DNA from: CAIWHR01 sp963726775
Lineage (GTDB): Bacteria; Pseudomonadota; Gammaproteobacteria; Burkholderiales; Casimicrobiaceae
Assembly (NCBI GenBank): GCA_963726775.1
Contig: CAVSDL010000009.1
Location: 744,001 to 808,000, forward strand
Length of the DNA: 64,000 bases
Direction of reading: 5' to 3'
Part shown: one piece after another, positions 8,966-18,079 of the stretch
Layout of the letters: each line of letters opens with the position of its first letter
Numbering within the stretch: position 1 is the first letter of the stretch
The notes under the pieces: generated by a model
The model's input: only the letters and a program-made list of their open reading frames with translations
What the model was told of the DNA's origin: nothing
The model's database searches: none
Position numbers and translations under genes: made by a program

Positions 8966-9958
8966 ATGAAATCGACATCCTTCCGTCGCCGGCTCGCGCT
9001 GCGGGCGGTCTGCCTGCTTGCCTCGTCGATGGCCGTGACCACGCTGCATGCGCAGGCGCAATGGCCCGCGCGACCGATCCGCTTCGTGGTGCCCTTCGCG
9101 CCGGGCGGAACATCCGAGATCGTGGCCCGCTCGGTCGCGGCCGAACTCACCAAGCAACTCGGGCAGAGCGTCTACGTCGAGAACAAGCCCGGAGGCGCCG
9201 GCACGGTGGCGATGCTCGACGTGGCCAAATCCGCTCCCGACGGCTACACCATCATCCTGGGGCACGTCGGCACACTGGCCGTCAATCCGTACATGCTGGC
9301 CAACCAGCCCTACGACGTGAACAAGGACTTCATTCCCGTCACGCTGCTGGCCAAGGTCCCCAACATCTTCGTGATCCACCCCGACGTGCCCGCCGCGAAC
9401 TTCAGGGAGTTCGTGGCGTACGTCAAGAAAAATCCCGGCCAGCTCAATTATGGCTCGGCGGGCAATGCCAGCGCGGGCCACCTGGCGATGGAATACCTCA
9501 AGCTCGTGACGGGAATGGACATCGCGCATATCGCCTACCGTGGCACCGGCCCGCAACTGGTCGATCTGCTGGCGGGCCGCACGCAGGCGTCGTCCGCCGG
9601 ATTGCCGGCGCTCAGCGCCTACGTCAAGAGCGGCAAGCTCCGCGCCATTGCGGTGGGCACGCCCCAGCGGATTGTCCAGCTCCCGGACGTGCCGACCGTT
9701 GCCGAAATGGGCTTCCCTGATTTCGAGACGTCGCAGTGGTACGGCATCCTGGCGCCTGCGGGTACGCCACCGGAACTCGTCAAGCGCCTGCAGGAAGAGT
9801 CGGCCAAGGCATTGCGCTCCGGCGCGGTGACCGAGCGCTTTGCCAGCGACAGTGCCGTGGGCGGCGGCGGCACGTCGTCCGAGTTCGCGGCGTTCATCGC
9901 GCGCGAGCAGAAAACCTGGAGCGAGATCGTGAAGCGCGCCAACATCAAGGCCGAGTGA
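8966..9958 (+). CDS. Bug/TctC family periplasmic substrate-binding receptor
   Basis: The 330-residue tripartite-tricarboxylate-type extracytoplasmic receptor has a signal peptide (residues 1-28, ending LHAQA) and then the classic Bug pattern: WPARPIRFVVPFAPGG, SVYVENKPGGAGTVAM, NYGSAGNASAGHLAMEYLK, IAYRGTGPQLVDLLAGR and DVPTVAEMGFPDFE. ATG 8966 has GAGGAG upstream. No TctA/TctB membrane genes are nearby, so it either works with a distant permease or acts as a sensor. It converges with tcuBA, which suggests a tricarboxylate such as tricarballylate, citrate or aconitate as ligand (inference). Confidence 0.9.
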   Translation: MKSTSFRRRLALRAVCLLASSMAVTTLHAQAQWPARPIRFVVPFAPGGTSEIVARSVAAELTKQLGQSVYVENKPGGAGTVAMLDVAKSAPDGYTIILGHVGTLAVNPYMLANQPYDVNKDFIPVTLLAKVPNIFVIHPDVPAANFREFVAYVKKNPGQLNYGSAGNASAGHLAMEYLKLVTGMDIAHIAYRGTGPQLVDLLAGRTQASSAGLPALSAYVKSGKLRAIAVGTPQRIVQLPDVPTVAEMGFPDFETSQWYGILAPAGTPPELVKRLQEESAKALRSGAVTERFASDSAVGGGGTSSEFAAFIAREQKTWSEIVKRANIKAE

Positions 9959-10050
9959 CTCGGACGTCCGGCGCGTTGCGCCGGGCGGCGCTGGAGCCGG
10001 CAACTGCGGTCCCGGCGAAATCGGCGCGGAGCACAGCGCCGACGGATTCG

Positions 10051-11175
10051 TCAGTCCTCCGCCCCAAGATTCGCTCGCGGTCTCGTGCGCTCCCGCGCGA
10101 ACTTGACCAGCGCTGCGGCACGGTAGACACCGTGGACGAACTTGCCGTAGGGCAGCGTCACGAACAGCGCCAGGACCACGCCCAGGTGGACGACCAGCAA
10201 CAGCCCCATCGCCGCGGTCTCGCGCAAGGCCAGCAGCAGCAAACCGGTGGTGCTCGTCGCCACGAGCAGCGCAATGAAGGCGATATCCAGGCCGCGCCCG
10301 GTCGGCCTGCTCGTCGCCGGGTCGCGCTTCCGGCCCAGCCAGTACAGTCCGACGGGACCGATGACCAATCCGATGCCGCCCAGCGTGCCCAGCAGCACCG
10401 GCAGGCTTGTGTACGCATACGGCGCCGGCCGGCCGAAAGCGTAGTGGTAGATCGTCGCCACGGCGGTGGCCGCGAAGCACAGCAGGAATCCGTAGAACGT
10501 CAGGTGGTGGAACCAGCGGCGCCATGGCGAGCGCTGTTCCTCTCCCGCCGAGGTGCAATCGGCGCCGCTGCCGTGCAGGTTGCGCAGGCCGAGCGCTTCG
10601 CGCAGGGCCTCGCGCAGCGCCAAGGGCTCGACGAATCCGGCCGACGATTCGCCGGCGTCGCGCCAGAAGCGCCGCAGTCCGACAACGAGGGCGGCGGCGA
10701 CGAAAAGGCCGACGGCGCCGAACGCGCCGGCCATCGCGCGATGGGATACGAGTTGGTAGAAATCGCCCCCGGCAATCGGCGCCAAGAGACGCCCGCTACC
10801 CGGGCCGGCCATGGCGGCGAACAACACCGCGACAAACACCACTGCCAGGATCGCCGCAGCCGCTGCGCCGCCGTTGCGGAATGCCGGGCCGAGCGGCGCG
10901 GGCCACGCATACTGCTCGTAGGATGCGATGCGCACACCGGCAAGCACGCGCGGAATGTCGATGCCAAACTCGTGCGGCGGGGCGTACTGGCAGGCGTAAT
11001 AACACTCGCCGCAGTCGTGGCAGAGATTGGCGAGGTAGTTGAGGTCGCCGCTCGCGAAATCGAGACGCCGTTCCATCGCCGGGAAGACCGCGCAATACCC
11101 TTCGCAATAGCGGCAGGCGTTGCAGATCGTCATCATCCGCGCGGCCTCCTGCGTCAGGGAGCTAGCCTGCTGCAC
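10051..11175 (-). CDS. tcuB: Tricarballylate utilisation protein TcuB (Fe-S/membrane electron carrier)
   Basis: This 374-residue membrane protein is the reoxidase partner of TcuA and passes electrons from FADH2 to the quinone pool. Two 4Fe-4S clusters are visible: CNACRYCEGYC near residue 18 and CHDCGECYYAC near residue 53. These are followed by about six hydrophobic helices. It starts at GTG 11175, which has GGGAGG upstream, and overlaps the last codons of tcuA by 14 bp, implying translational coupling. Convergent with the Bug receptor gene. Confidence 0.9.
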   Translation of the reverse strand: MQQASSLTQEAARMMTICNACRYCEGYCAVFPAMERRLDFASGDLNYLANLCHDCGECYYACQYAPPHEFGIDIPRVLAGVRIASYEQYAWPAPLGPAFRNGGAAAAAILAVVFVAVLFAAMAGPGSGRLLAPIAGGDFYQLVSHRAMAGAFGAVGLFVAAALVVGLRRFWRDAGESSAGFVEPLALREALREALGLRNLHGSGADCTSAGEEQRSPWRRWFHHLTFYGFLLCFAATAVATIYHYAFGRPAPYAYTSLPVLLGTLGGIGLVIGPVGLYWLGRKRDPATSRPTGRGLDIAFIALLVATSTTGLLLLALRETAAMGLLLVVHLGVVLALFVTLPYGKFVHGVYRAAALVKFARERTRPRANLGAED

Positions 11176-12553
11176 GCGCGGCCTCCCGTCCGGCGATGCG
11201 TCCGAATGCAGTGCCGATGGTCATCCCGAAGCCCGCCAGATAGCCCTTGCCGAGAATATTCCCTGCCATGATTTCGCCCGCCGCGAACACGTTCCTCGAC
11301 CGCGTCCCGTCCTGCATCAGAACGCGGGCTGTTTCGTCGACCCCAAGTCCCAGATACGTGAACGTAATGCCCGGGCGCAGCGGATAGCCGTAGAACGGCG
11401 GCGTGTCGATGGCACGCGCCCAGTGCGTCTTCCCGGGAACCAGGCCTCGGGTCCGACAGTCGTCCAGCACCGCGTGGTCGAAGGTGCCGGGCAGCACCGC
11501 GCGATTGAACGTCGCGACCGTCGACTCGGCAGCTGCAGGTGACAAGCCCAGCATTTTCGCCAATGCGCCGATCGAATCTGCCTGCAGGGCGGGATACACG
11601 GAGGGCATGAAGCGACCGATCGCCTTGGCGTCGATGATGCAATAGGCGATCTGATCGATTTGCTGCGCGACGAGGCGCCCCCAGATCGCGTAGCGCTTGG
11701 GCCAAAAATCCTCGCCCTCGTCGTAAAAGCGCTCGGCCGCCCGGTTGACGACGATCCCGAGCGACACGCAGTCCAGCCGCGTCACGATTCCGCCGTCGAA
11801 CCGCGGTGACCGCGCATCGACGGCAACCGCGTGACACTGGGTCGGGTCACCGACGGCCTGAGCGCCCTGCGCCAGCATGGCCTTCAGGACCGTGCCCGTG
11901 TTGTACGGCGTGCCGCGCACGATGAAATTGTCGGCAGCGGATCCCCACGCTTCCTTCAGCCACTCGAGATTCGACTCGAACCCTCCGGACGCTGTCACCA
12001 ACGCATTGGCGTGGAGCTGCACCGTGTCCCCCGCAATGCGGCACGACAGGCCGCGAAATTCGCCCCCGGCGAGATCGATGTCGCACACCTCGGCGTCGTA
12101 GAGCACCTGTATGCCGGCACGCTCGGCGGCCGCGTAATAGGTGTTCATCAGCGCCTTGCCGCCGCCGAGGAAGAAGGCATTGGTGCGACCCAGATGGAGC
12201 GTCCCGCCCAGCGGGGGCTGGAATCGAACTCCACGCGCCGCCATCCATTGCGTGCACGTGGCCGAAGCGCGGATCGCCAGGCGCGCGAGCCGCTCGTCGG
12301 TCTGCCCCTCCGTCACCCGCAACAGGTCGGCGTAGTACTCGCTCTCCGGATAGGCGTCGGTCACGACGGCGGTCGGTGCCTCGTGCATGCAGCGCAAGTT
12401 GCGCGTATGACGGCTGTTGCCGCCGCGAAATGCGCGCGGTGCACTTTCGACGACGAGCACGCTCGCGCCCAGCTCGCGTGCCGCAAGCGCCGCGCAGAGG
12501 CCGGCGTTCCCGCCGCCGATGACCAAAACCTGAGGTTCGATGCGCCCGGTCAA
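11162..12553 (-). CDS. tcuA: FAD-dependent tricarballylate dehydrogenase TcuA
   Basis: This 463-residue flavoprotein of the fumarate-reductase/succinate-dehydrogenase flavoprotein family oxidises tricarballylate to cis-aconitate in the studied members. It has an N-terminal Rossmann motif VLVIGGGNAGLCAALAA (residues 9-25), the TcuA-typical stretch GGNSRHTRNLRCMHEAP, and a C-terminal FAD stretch AGEIMAGNILGKGYLAGFGMTIG. The only start ahead of the Rossmann motif is TTG 12553, as an in-frame stop lies five codons further upstream; no clear SD is seen. It forms an overlapping pair with tcuB. The substrate could be another tricarboxylate. Confidence 0.9.
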   Translation of the reverse strand: MTGRIEPQVLVIGGGNAGLCAALAARELGASVLVVESAPRAFRGGNSRHTRNLRCMHEAPTAVVTDAYPESEYYADLLRVTEGQTDERLARLAIRASATCTQWMAARGVRFQPPLGGTLHLGRTNAFFLGGGKALMNTYYAAAERAGIQVLYDAEVCDIDLAGGEFRGLSCRIAGDTVQLHANALVTASGGFESNLEWLKEAWGSAADNFIVRGTPYNTGTVLKAMLAQGAQAVGDPTQCHAVAVDARSPRFDGGIVTRLDCVSLGIVVNRAAERFYDEGEDFWPKRYAIWGRLVAQQIDQIAYCIIDAKAIGRFMPSVYPALQADSIGALAKMLGLSPAAAESTVATFNRAVLPGTFDHAVLDDCRTRGLVPGKTHWARAIDTPPFYGYPLRPGITFTYLGLGVDETARVLMQDGTRSRNVFAAGEIMAGNILGKGYLAGFGMTIGTAFGRIAGREAARAAG

Positions 12554-12969
12554 GTGGAGGACCGTTCATCGACGAGTCCACGTCCGTATCGTCCGGACAC
12601 GGCCGCACTGCGCGCACGAACCATCCCGCAACTCGGCCCGCGTCGGGTGGACAGGTCGCGCCGCACGTCGGGCCGAGGATCGGCGCGCGTCGCCGAACGG
12701 CGGGCACTGCGCAGAATTTGCACCGCCTTTACCTCCTCCGGCGATCATGGCGGGATGTCGCAGAAACCCCGGCCGGACCGTCAGCATCGCCCCGGCATTA
12801 CTAGCGAATGGACACCGGGGAGACCTCGATGGCGAGCCATGCAACGACAACGAAGTAGAAATGATACAGCGCGAAATGAGCGCGCGGCACCCTCTCGCGC
12901 CATTCCGGACACCGTGTCAACGTACAATTGGCGCACAAGGCAGCGCCACTCTTGCGGGAGGACTTGATC
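12554..12969. other. Gene-free divergent region between tcuA and K+ channel
   Basis: About 416 bp without a credible gene. The right end holds a possible -10 (TACAAT, 12923-12928) and a strong SD (GGAGG, 12957-12961) belonging to a six-codon leader ORF ahead of the channel gene. No regulator-type palindrome was noticed. Confidence 0.4.
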
Positions 12970-12990
12970 ATGCGAGCGTTCGATGACTGA
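12970..12990 (+). CDS. Possible six-codon leader peptide (MRAFDD)
   Basis: ATG 12970 is placed 8 nt after a near-perfect SD (GGAGG) and encodes only six residues before TGA 12988-12990. Its stop overlaps the first codons of the channel gene (ATG 12983), which lacks an SD at a normal distance. The arrangement suggests that ribosomes loaded on the leader reinitiate at the channel start. This is seen in the sequence; function is inferred. Confidence 0.35.
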   Translation: MRAFDD

Positions 12991-13687
12991 TTCGGCAAAC
13001 GAGGCGGTGGCCTCCACAGGGGCGATAGCGTGGCGCTCGAAACGCACGGCGTGGCTGCGCAACAGCGGCATGTCGGTGCTGCTCGCGCTCCTGGTCGGCG
13101 TCGTGTTCGTAGTCCCCGTGGCCGTGTCCGACGGCGCGATGTGGCGGCTGATCACCGATGTCGTGCTGTTGCTGATCCTCGCCAGCGGCGTCGTCGCTGT
13201 CATCGAGCACCGCCGGCTCGCGATCGCGCTGACTGCGCTCTCGGTGCTGGTGGTCGCCGTCCGCAGTGCAGAGTGGCTTGCGCCTGTCGGCATGCTTCCG
13301 ACGCTGCGCAACCTGTCGACGTTGAGCGCGTTTCTGGTGCTCGCCTTCGCCGTCGGGATCAACGTGTTCGCATCGGGCCACGCGACGGGCGACCGGGTTT
13401 TCGGGGCCATCGTCCTCTATCTTCTGATCGGCCTGATCTGGGCCGTCGCCTACGCCGCCCTGGACTTGCAGTCCCCGGCGTCGTTCTCGGGACACCCGGG
13501 CGGAGACAGCGGTCTTGCCGACTGGGTCTATTTCAGCTTCGTCACGTTGACGACGGTCGGTTACGGCGACATCGTGCCGGTCGCCCGGGCGGCACGATCG
13601 CTGGCCATACTGGAGGCGCTGATCGGCCAACTCTATCCGGCCGTTATCATCGCCCGACTCGTCTCGCTGCAGGGGAATTCTCCATGA
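12983..13687 (+). CDS. Two-TM-pore potassium channel family protein
   Basis: This 234-residue inner-membrane protein has about five N-terminal hydrophobic helices followed by a pore region with the K+ selectivity filter LTTVGYGDIVP (about residues 188-198) and a last helix that carries an ion-channel (Ion_trans_2-type) pattern. There is no C-terminal RCK domain, so it is a simple channel. Translation probably depends on the tiny overlapping leader ORF. Convergent with the P-type ATPase gene; both handle cations, but they are on opposite strands. Confidence 0.85.
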   Translation: MTDSANEAVASTGAIAWRSKRTAWLRNSGMSVLLALLVGVVFVVPVAVSDGAMWRLITDVVLLLILASGVVAVIEHRRLAIALTALSVLVVAVRSAEWLAPVGMLPTLRNLSTLSAFLVLAFAVGINVFASGHATGDRVFGAIVLYLLIGLIWAVAYAALDLQSPASFSGHPGGDSGLADWVYFSFVTLTTVGYGDIVPVARAARSLAILEALIGQLYPAVIIARLVSLQGNSP

Positions 13688-13780
13688 TCGCGAAATCGCG
13701 CGTTGCGGCGGCGACAACCTGACTCATTGCAACACGGGCCTTCCGTCTCCGGGGGAGGCGGCGACGCCCGGCCGCAGTGC

Positions 13781-16519
13781 TCACGGCGCCGGCGCAGGCG
13801 GCGCAACCCTGCGCTCGCGATACAGCGACCCGCGCCGCGTCAGCCACTTTTCGATTTCGACCGCGACGAACACAACCGCGGGCAGCAGCACGCACAGCGC
13901 GAGCTCGCCAGCGGTCAGCGGTTGCGATTTCATGATGTCGTTCAGCGCCGGAACGTAGACCACCATCAGCTGCAGCGCGGCGCCGATCAGCACCGCACCC
14001 AGCAACGGCAGGTTCGACGCGATGCCGGCCGTGAACAGCGATTCGCCCGAACGCACCGCCATGACATGGAAGAGCTGCGCGAACGTCAGCACGGTGAACA
14101 CCATCGTCTGCCAGTGTGCCGAGCCGGCGGCGATCGCCCCGTATTGGGTGAAGATCGACAAGGCGCCGATCAGCGTGCCCACCCAGACGATGTGCGCCGC
14201 CAGTCCTCCGGCGAACAGGCTTTCACCCGGCGGCTGCGGCGGCCGCCTCATGTGGCCCTTCTCCTCGGGCTCCACCGCCAGCGCGAGCCCCGGCAACCCG
14301 TCGGTGACGAGGTTCACCCACAGAATCTGGATCGGCAGCAGCGGGATCGGCATGCCGAAGAACGGCGCGACGAGCAGCGTGAGGATCTCGCCCAGGTTGC
14401 CGGCGAGCACGAACTTGACGAACTTGCGGATGTTGTCGTAGATCCGCCGGCCCTCGCCGACCGCCGCGACGATGCTCGCGAAGTTGTCGTCGAGCAGCAC
14501 CATGTCGGACGCCTCGCGGGCGACATCGGTACCGACCTTGCCCATGGCGACGCCGATGTCGGCGCTCTTCAGCGCGGGCGCATCGTTGACGCCGTCGCCG
14601 GTCATCGCGACGAACTCGCCGCGGCTTTGCAGCGCCTGCACGATCGCAATCTTCTGCTCGGGGTTGACCCGCGCGTAGACACGGATGTCCTCGGCCTTCG
14701 CCGCGAGCCCGGCGGCATCGAGACGCGCAAGGTCGCGGCCGGTCAGCAGCCGGTGTTCGCCCTGCTCGATGATGCCGAGGCGGATCGCAATCGCATGCGC
14801 GGTCAGAGGATGATCGCCGGTGATCATCACGGGCGTGATGCCCGCTTCCCGGCAATCGGCGACCGCCCGCGCCGCTTCGGGACGCGGCGGATCGATAAGA
14901 CCGACGAATCCGACGAACGCGAGATCAATTTCCACGTCCTCGGGCGAGATCTCGCGGGGAACGTCCGGCCAGTCGCGGCGCGCGATCGCGAGCACGCGCA
15001 GGCCGGCGGCGGCCAGCTTTTCCGCCTGTTCCAGCAGCAGTTGCCTGTCGATCGGCAGCAGCCCGCCGCTGCCAAGGCACGCTACACACCGCTCCAGTAC
15101 CCGTTCCGGCGCGCCCTTCGTGAACGCGACGACGCGGTCGGTCGTTCGCACGCCGTGCAGCGTCGTCATGCATTTGCGCTCGGAGTCGAACGGCAGCTCG
15201 GCGATGCGCGGCATGTTCGCCTCGAGCGTCGCCTTGACGCGGCCCGCGTCGCGCGCCGCAACGTAGAGCGCGGTTTCGGTGGGGTCGCCCATCACCTCAC
15301 CCTGCAGATCGACGCTCGCATCGTTGTTGAGTGCCAGCGCGGACACGAACGAGCTCCACGGCTCCCGCTCGAGCATCGGCGAGTCGGGCAATGCGTGATG
15401 CGCCATGCCGTCGACAAAGAACGCGTCCGCGTGCATCCGGTTCTGCGTCAGCGTCCCGGTCTTGTCCGAGCAGATGTAGGTGACCGAGCCGAGCGTCTCG
15501 ACCGCCGGCAGCCGGCGAACCAGCGCGTTCTTTCTGACCATCCGCTGCGCGCCGAGCGCAAGCCCGATCGTGATCACCGCCGGCAACGCTTCCGGCACTG
15601 CGGCAACTGCAAGGCTGACGGCGGTCAGGAACATCAGCGCGACTGATTCGCCGCGCAGCACGCCGAGCACGAACACGACTGCGCAGATCGCGATCGCCAC
15701 CACCGAAAGCTGCTTTCCGAACTTCGCCAGGCGCTTCTGAAGCGGCGTGCGGACTTCCTCCGTCGTTTCCAGCAGCGTCGCGATCTTGCCGAGCTCGGTG
15801 TCCATCGCGGTCGCGACGACGACGCCGCAGCCGCGGCCATAGGTGACGATGGTGCCGCTGTATATCATGTTGACGCGGTCGCCAAGCGGCGCTTCCGAAT
15901 CAGTCAGCGGCGCGGCCTGTTTCTCGACCGGGTGCGACTCGCCGGTCAGCGCTGCCTCCTCCACCTTGAGCTGAACCGCTTCGGTCAATCGAAGGTCGGC
16001 GGGGACCACGCTCCCCGCATCGAGCAGTACCGTGTCACCGGGCACCAGCTCCACTGCGGGCAGGATGACCACCTCGCCATTTCGAAGGCAGCGTGCCTTG
16101 AGCGCAGCGAGTTGCTTGAGTGCGCGCAAGGCTTTTTCGGCGCGATATTCCTGCACGAAGCCGACGATCGCGTTCAGCGCGACGATAGCGAGAATCGCCG
16201 CGGCGTCCTCGAGATCGCCGATGAACCCCGAGATTGCCGCCGCGCCGAGCAGCAGCAGGATCATGAAGTCGGTGAACTGACCGAGGAACATCTGCCACGG
16301 GCCGCGGCCTTGCTGTTCCCGGATCTCGTTACCGCCGTACTTCGCAAGCCGGCGCGCGGCCTCCCCGGATTCGAGTCCGACGCCTGGCGCATTGCCGAGT
16401 CGCTTTGCCGCTTCCTCGGCCGTCAGCAGGTGCCAAGGCGTCGAGACAGCATCGGAACGCGTTGCCGCCACGGTCATTCGCTGCCCTGGGGGGCGAGTTG
16501 GCGTCGTGCCGCCGTTCAT
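13781..16519 (-). CDS. P2-type cation-transporting ATPase
   Basis: The product is a 912-residue P-type ATPase with an N-terminal cation-ATPase domain, actuator motif TGES (near residue 191), TM4 motif PEALP (near 308), phosphorylation site DKTGTLT (near 350), hinge GDGVNDAPALKSADIG (near 645) and a late TM motif NLVTDGLPGLALAVEP. This pattern fits the Ca2+/Mn2+-like P2A subgroup or a close relative, so the exported ion is likely Ca2+, Mn2+ or Mg2+, not a soft metal (no CPC or N-terminal metal-binding Cys). Its ATG overlaps the stop of the upstream Usp-like gene as ATGA, showing translational coupling. Confidence 0.92.
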   Translation of the reverse strand: MNGGTTPTRPPGQRMTVAATRSDAVSTPWHLLTAEEAAKRLGNAPGVGLESGEAARRLAKYGGNEIREQQGRGPWQMFLGQFTDFMILLLLGAAAISGFIGDLEDAAAILAIVALNAIVGFVQEYRAEKALRALKQLAALKARCLRNGEVVILPAVELVPGDTVLLDAGSVVPADLRLTEAVQLKVEEAALTGESHPVEKQAAPLTDSEAPLGDRVNMIYSGTIVTYGRGCGVVVATAMDTELGKIATLLETTEEVRTPLQKRLAKFGKQLSVVAIAICAVVFVLGVLRGESVALMFLTAVSLAVAAVPEALPAVITIGLALGAQRMVRKNALVRRLPAVETLGSVTYICSDKTGTLTQNRMHADAFFVDGMAHHALPDSPMLEREPWSSFVSALALNNDASVDLQGEVMGDPTETALYVAARDAGRVKATLEANMPRIAELPFDSERKCMTTLHGVRTTDRVVAFTKGAPERVLERCVACLGSGGLLPIDRQLLLEQAEKLAAAGLRVLAIARRDWPDVPREISPEDVEIDLAFVGFVGLIDPPRPEAARAVADCREAGITPVMITGDHPLTAHAIAIRLGIIEQGEHRLLTGRDLARLDAAGLAAKAEDIRVYARVNPEQKIAIVQALQSRGEFVAMTGDGVNDAPALKSADIGVAMGKVGTDVAREASDMVLLDDNFASIVAAVGEGRRIYDNIRKFVKFVLAGNLGEILTLLVAPFFGMPIPLLPIQILWVNLVTDGLPGLALAVEPEEKGHMRRPPQPPGESLFAGGLAAHIVWVGTLIGALSIFTQYGAIAAGSAHWQTMVFTVLTFAQLFHVMAVRSGESLFTAGIASNLPLLGAVLIGAALQLMVVYVPALNDIMKSQPLTAGELALCVLLPAVVFVAVEIEKWLTRRGSLYRERRVAPPAPAP

Positions 16520-16860
16520 CGCATCTCCCTGGTCAGGTTCTCACCCGCTCGCGTCACGATGCGAGGCGCTGCTCGACGGCAGGGCGTCGTCGCGTGGCCG
16601 ACGATTGCGTGCTGCGCAGAGGCAATGCCGGCCGCGTCTCGCGGCGTCCGCGTCGGCGCGAGCGCTATCTCGGCTTCGCCGTGCCAGTGGTCGTCCATGA
16701 CGTGCCTGGCGAGGAACCGCGCAATGTCGCCGGGCCGCGGCGGCGGCACGTTCAAGACGTGGATTTCGAGCAGTTCGCGCCGCTGGACCCGCTTGCCGAT
16801 GTGGCGGATCATACCGGGCGAATTGCCCGCACCGTCCACCGGCATCAATGCCTCGAGCAT
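16516..16860 (-). CDS. C-terminally truncated universal stress protein
   Basis: This 114-residue product starts at ATG 16860 with GGAGG directly upstream. The N-terminal half matches the Usp fold (LMPVDGAGNSPGMIRHIGKRV, ELLEIHVLNVPPPRPGDIARF), with the VDG-x-NS core that follows strand 1. From about residue 75 the match fades (DAAGIASAQHAIVGHATTP), and the ATP-binding G-x2-G-x9-GS/T segment and last strand are missing; family length is about 140-150. The tail looks like a frameshifted remnant. The stop overlaps the ATPase start, so the ORF may persist to drive translation of the ATPase. Confidence 0.6.
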   Translation of the reverse strand: MLEALMPVDGAGNSPGMIRHIGKRVQRRELLEIHVLNVPPPRPGDIARFLARHVMDDHWHGEAEIALAPTRTPRDAAGIASAQHAIVGHATTPCRRAAPRIVTRAGENLTREMR

Positions 16861-17158
16861 GTCGACCTCCGTCCAAAGCGACCACGAAGCCGTCACGCCA
16901 CGCCGAGCGGATGATTCCGCAACGCGTTAGCGCTGACGACCTACCGTCGTTGGCAAAGGTCTTGCAGCGGCGCGAACTGCAGCGCCGCCCGCACGCCCGG
17001 GGACGTCATGTCCCGTGTTGACGACCGTGCGGCAAAGCTACTCCCCTTTGTCGGGTAAGCCCGTCCATCCTAAAACACTTGCAGGCACTCGGCAAGCGGA
17101 CCGGCGCAACATTGAGCCAGGTCAAACCGCAACGGGCCGAGCGGAGTCGTGATGCCCG

Positions 17159-17698
17159 TCAGGGCGATGCTTCGAGGAGCTGTCCTGTCGCCAGGTAGTG
17201 GTTCATCGCGTCCTCCCATTCCTTCATCATCTTCTCGAAGGCGCCGGTACGCAGCGCCTCCGTCACCATCGTGTTGCCCTCGTCGCTGATTCCGGTGCGG
17301 ATGTACGTGACGTGCACCTTCGAGCTGTCGGCACCGCTCTTCTCGATGCCGAGCGACAACCTCACGACCTGGCGTCCGGGGAGGAAGTAGACGAACTCCG
17401 TTTCGTGCGCAACGGGATCGCGTTTGGTGATGAACCAGATCGTCGGCGCCGTCTCGCCTTCGTGTTCCGTGGCGTAGACACCGTTCTCTTCGGCAACGCC
17501 GCTGGCGGCGAACACGGGCCTGCCGACCCAGCCATCCGCCCATTCGGCTTCGCGGACCGGACAAAGCAGCGGGAAGATGCGCCCGGGCGAGGCACGGATC
17601 GTTTGCGTGTAGCTCTTGACCGAGCGCTGGCCGGTGAAACGGGCTGCCGGTACCGCCGGGTCGATGATCGGGTGAGGCTGTCGAACGGGGTTCATCAT
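17159..17698 (-). CDS. SRPBCC-fold protein
   Basis: The 179-residue protein has a START/SRPBCC-like core (SVKSYTQTIRASPGRIFPLLCPVREAEW as the opening strand and helix, TIWFITKRDPVAHETEFVYFLPGRQVVRLSLGI in the sheet, and a C-terminal helix). It binds small hydrophobic ligands in related families, but no ligand can be named. ATG 17698 is chosen because GGAG lies 6 nt upstream; further in-frame starts reach 17716. It sits 52 bp downstream of a ribbon-helix-helix-like gene on the same strand. Confidence 0.75.
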   Translation of the reverse strand: MMNPVRQPHPIIDPAVPAARFTGQRSVKSYTQTIRASPGRIFPLLCPVREAEWADGWVGRPVFAASGVAEENGVYATEHEGETAPTIWFITKRDPVAHETEFVYFLPGRQVVRLSLGIEKSGADSSKVHVTYIRTGISDEGNTMVTEALRTGAFEKMMKEWEDAMNHYLATGQLLEASP

Positions 17699-17750
17699 AA
17701 GGGTCTCCATATTCAAGGCCGGTTGGCACGCTGCCGCGCAACGATTCCGG

Positions 17751-18026
17751 CTATCGCGACTTTCGGTCCGTCAGGCGGTGGCTCGCGTCGGATCCGAGGT
17801 CCAGTCCATACACCTCGCGGAGCTTCGCGATCACCTTCAGAGTCTCCGGTGAGAACGCTCCCTTGCCTTCGAAGGCATGCAGCACAATTCCCTCGAGCAG
17901 GTCACCGAGCGACATGTCCTTGTGCTCGGCAAGCGCCTTCAGAACCTTAAGGATCCGCTTTTCCAGGCGCACCCCGGTCTGGACTCGTTCGATCAGGAGC
18001 GGAGCATCTCTTGCGCGCGAAGACAT
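17751..18026 (-). CDS. Small ribbon-helix-helix-like protein
   Basis: This 91-residue basic protein contains a stretch (about residues 15-60: TGVRLEKRILKVLKALAEHK, then MSLGDLLEGIVLHAF) that reads as strand-helix-helix and resembles MetJ/Arc-type DNA-binding proteins. SD GAGGTG precedes ATG 18026. It is upstream of the SRPBCC gene in an apparent two-gene unit, and the promoter contains repeated GGTAC elements suited to autorepression. Its function as a regulator is inferred. Confidence 0.65.
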   Translation of the reverse strand: MSSRARDAPLLIERVQTGVRLEKRILKVLKALAEHKDMSLGDLLEGIVLHAFEGKGAFSPETLKVIAKLREVYGLDLGSDASHRLTDRKSR

Positions 18027-18057
18027 CGACCACCTCGGTTGCCAACCGTGTTATCAG

Positions 18058-18079
18058 GGTACTATATTACCTTGGTACC
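18058..18079. promoter_or_regulatory. GGTAC repeat/inverted repeat in RHH-gene promoter
   Basis: GGTAC at 18058-18062 is repeated as GGTACC at 18074-18079, the two arms being inverted to each other; GGTA-N6-TACC also lies at 18058-18071. On the minus strand a TTGACT hexamer (18082-18087) adjoins it, so a bound repressor would block the promoter. The -10 is ambiguous. Confidence 0.4.

Noticed and set aside
9968..9984. Hairpin CCGGCGC-GTT-GCGCCGG after the Bug receptor gene
   Set aside because: No T-run follows, so an intrinsic terminator cannot be supported; it could be chance in GC-rich sequence.
8864..10558. 564-codon open frame opposite the Bug receptor and tcuB end
   Set aside because: Covers two real genes on different strands and the gap between them; no family resemblance.
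13703..15646. 647-codon open frame opposite the P-type ATPase
   Set aside because: Shadow frame; low-complexity Arg/Gln/His composition.
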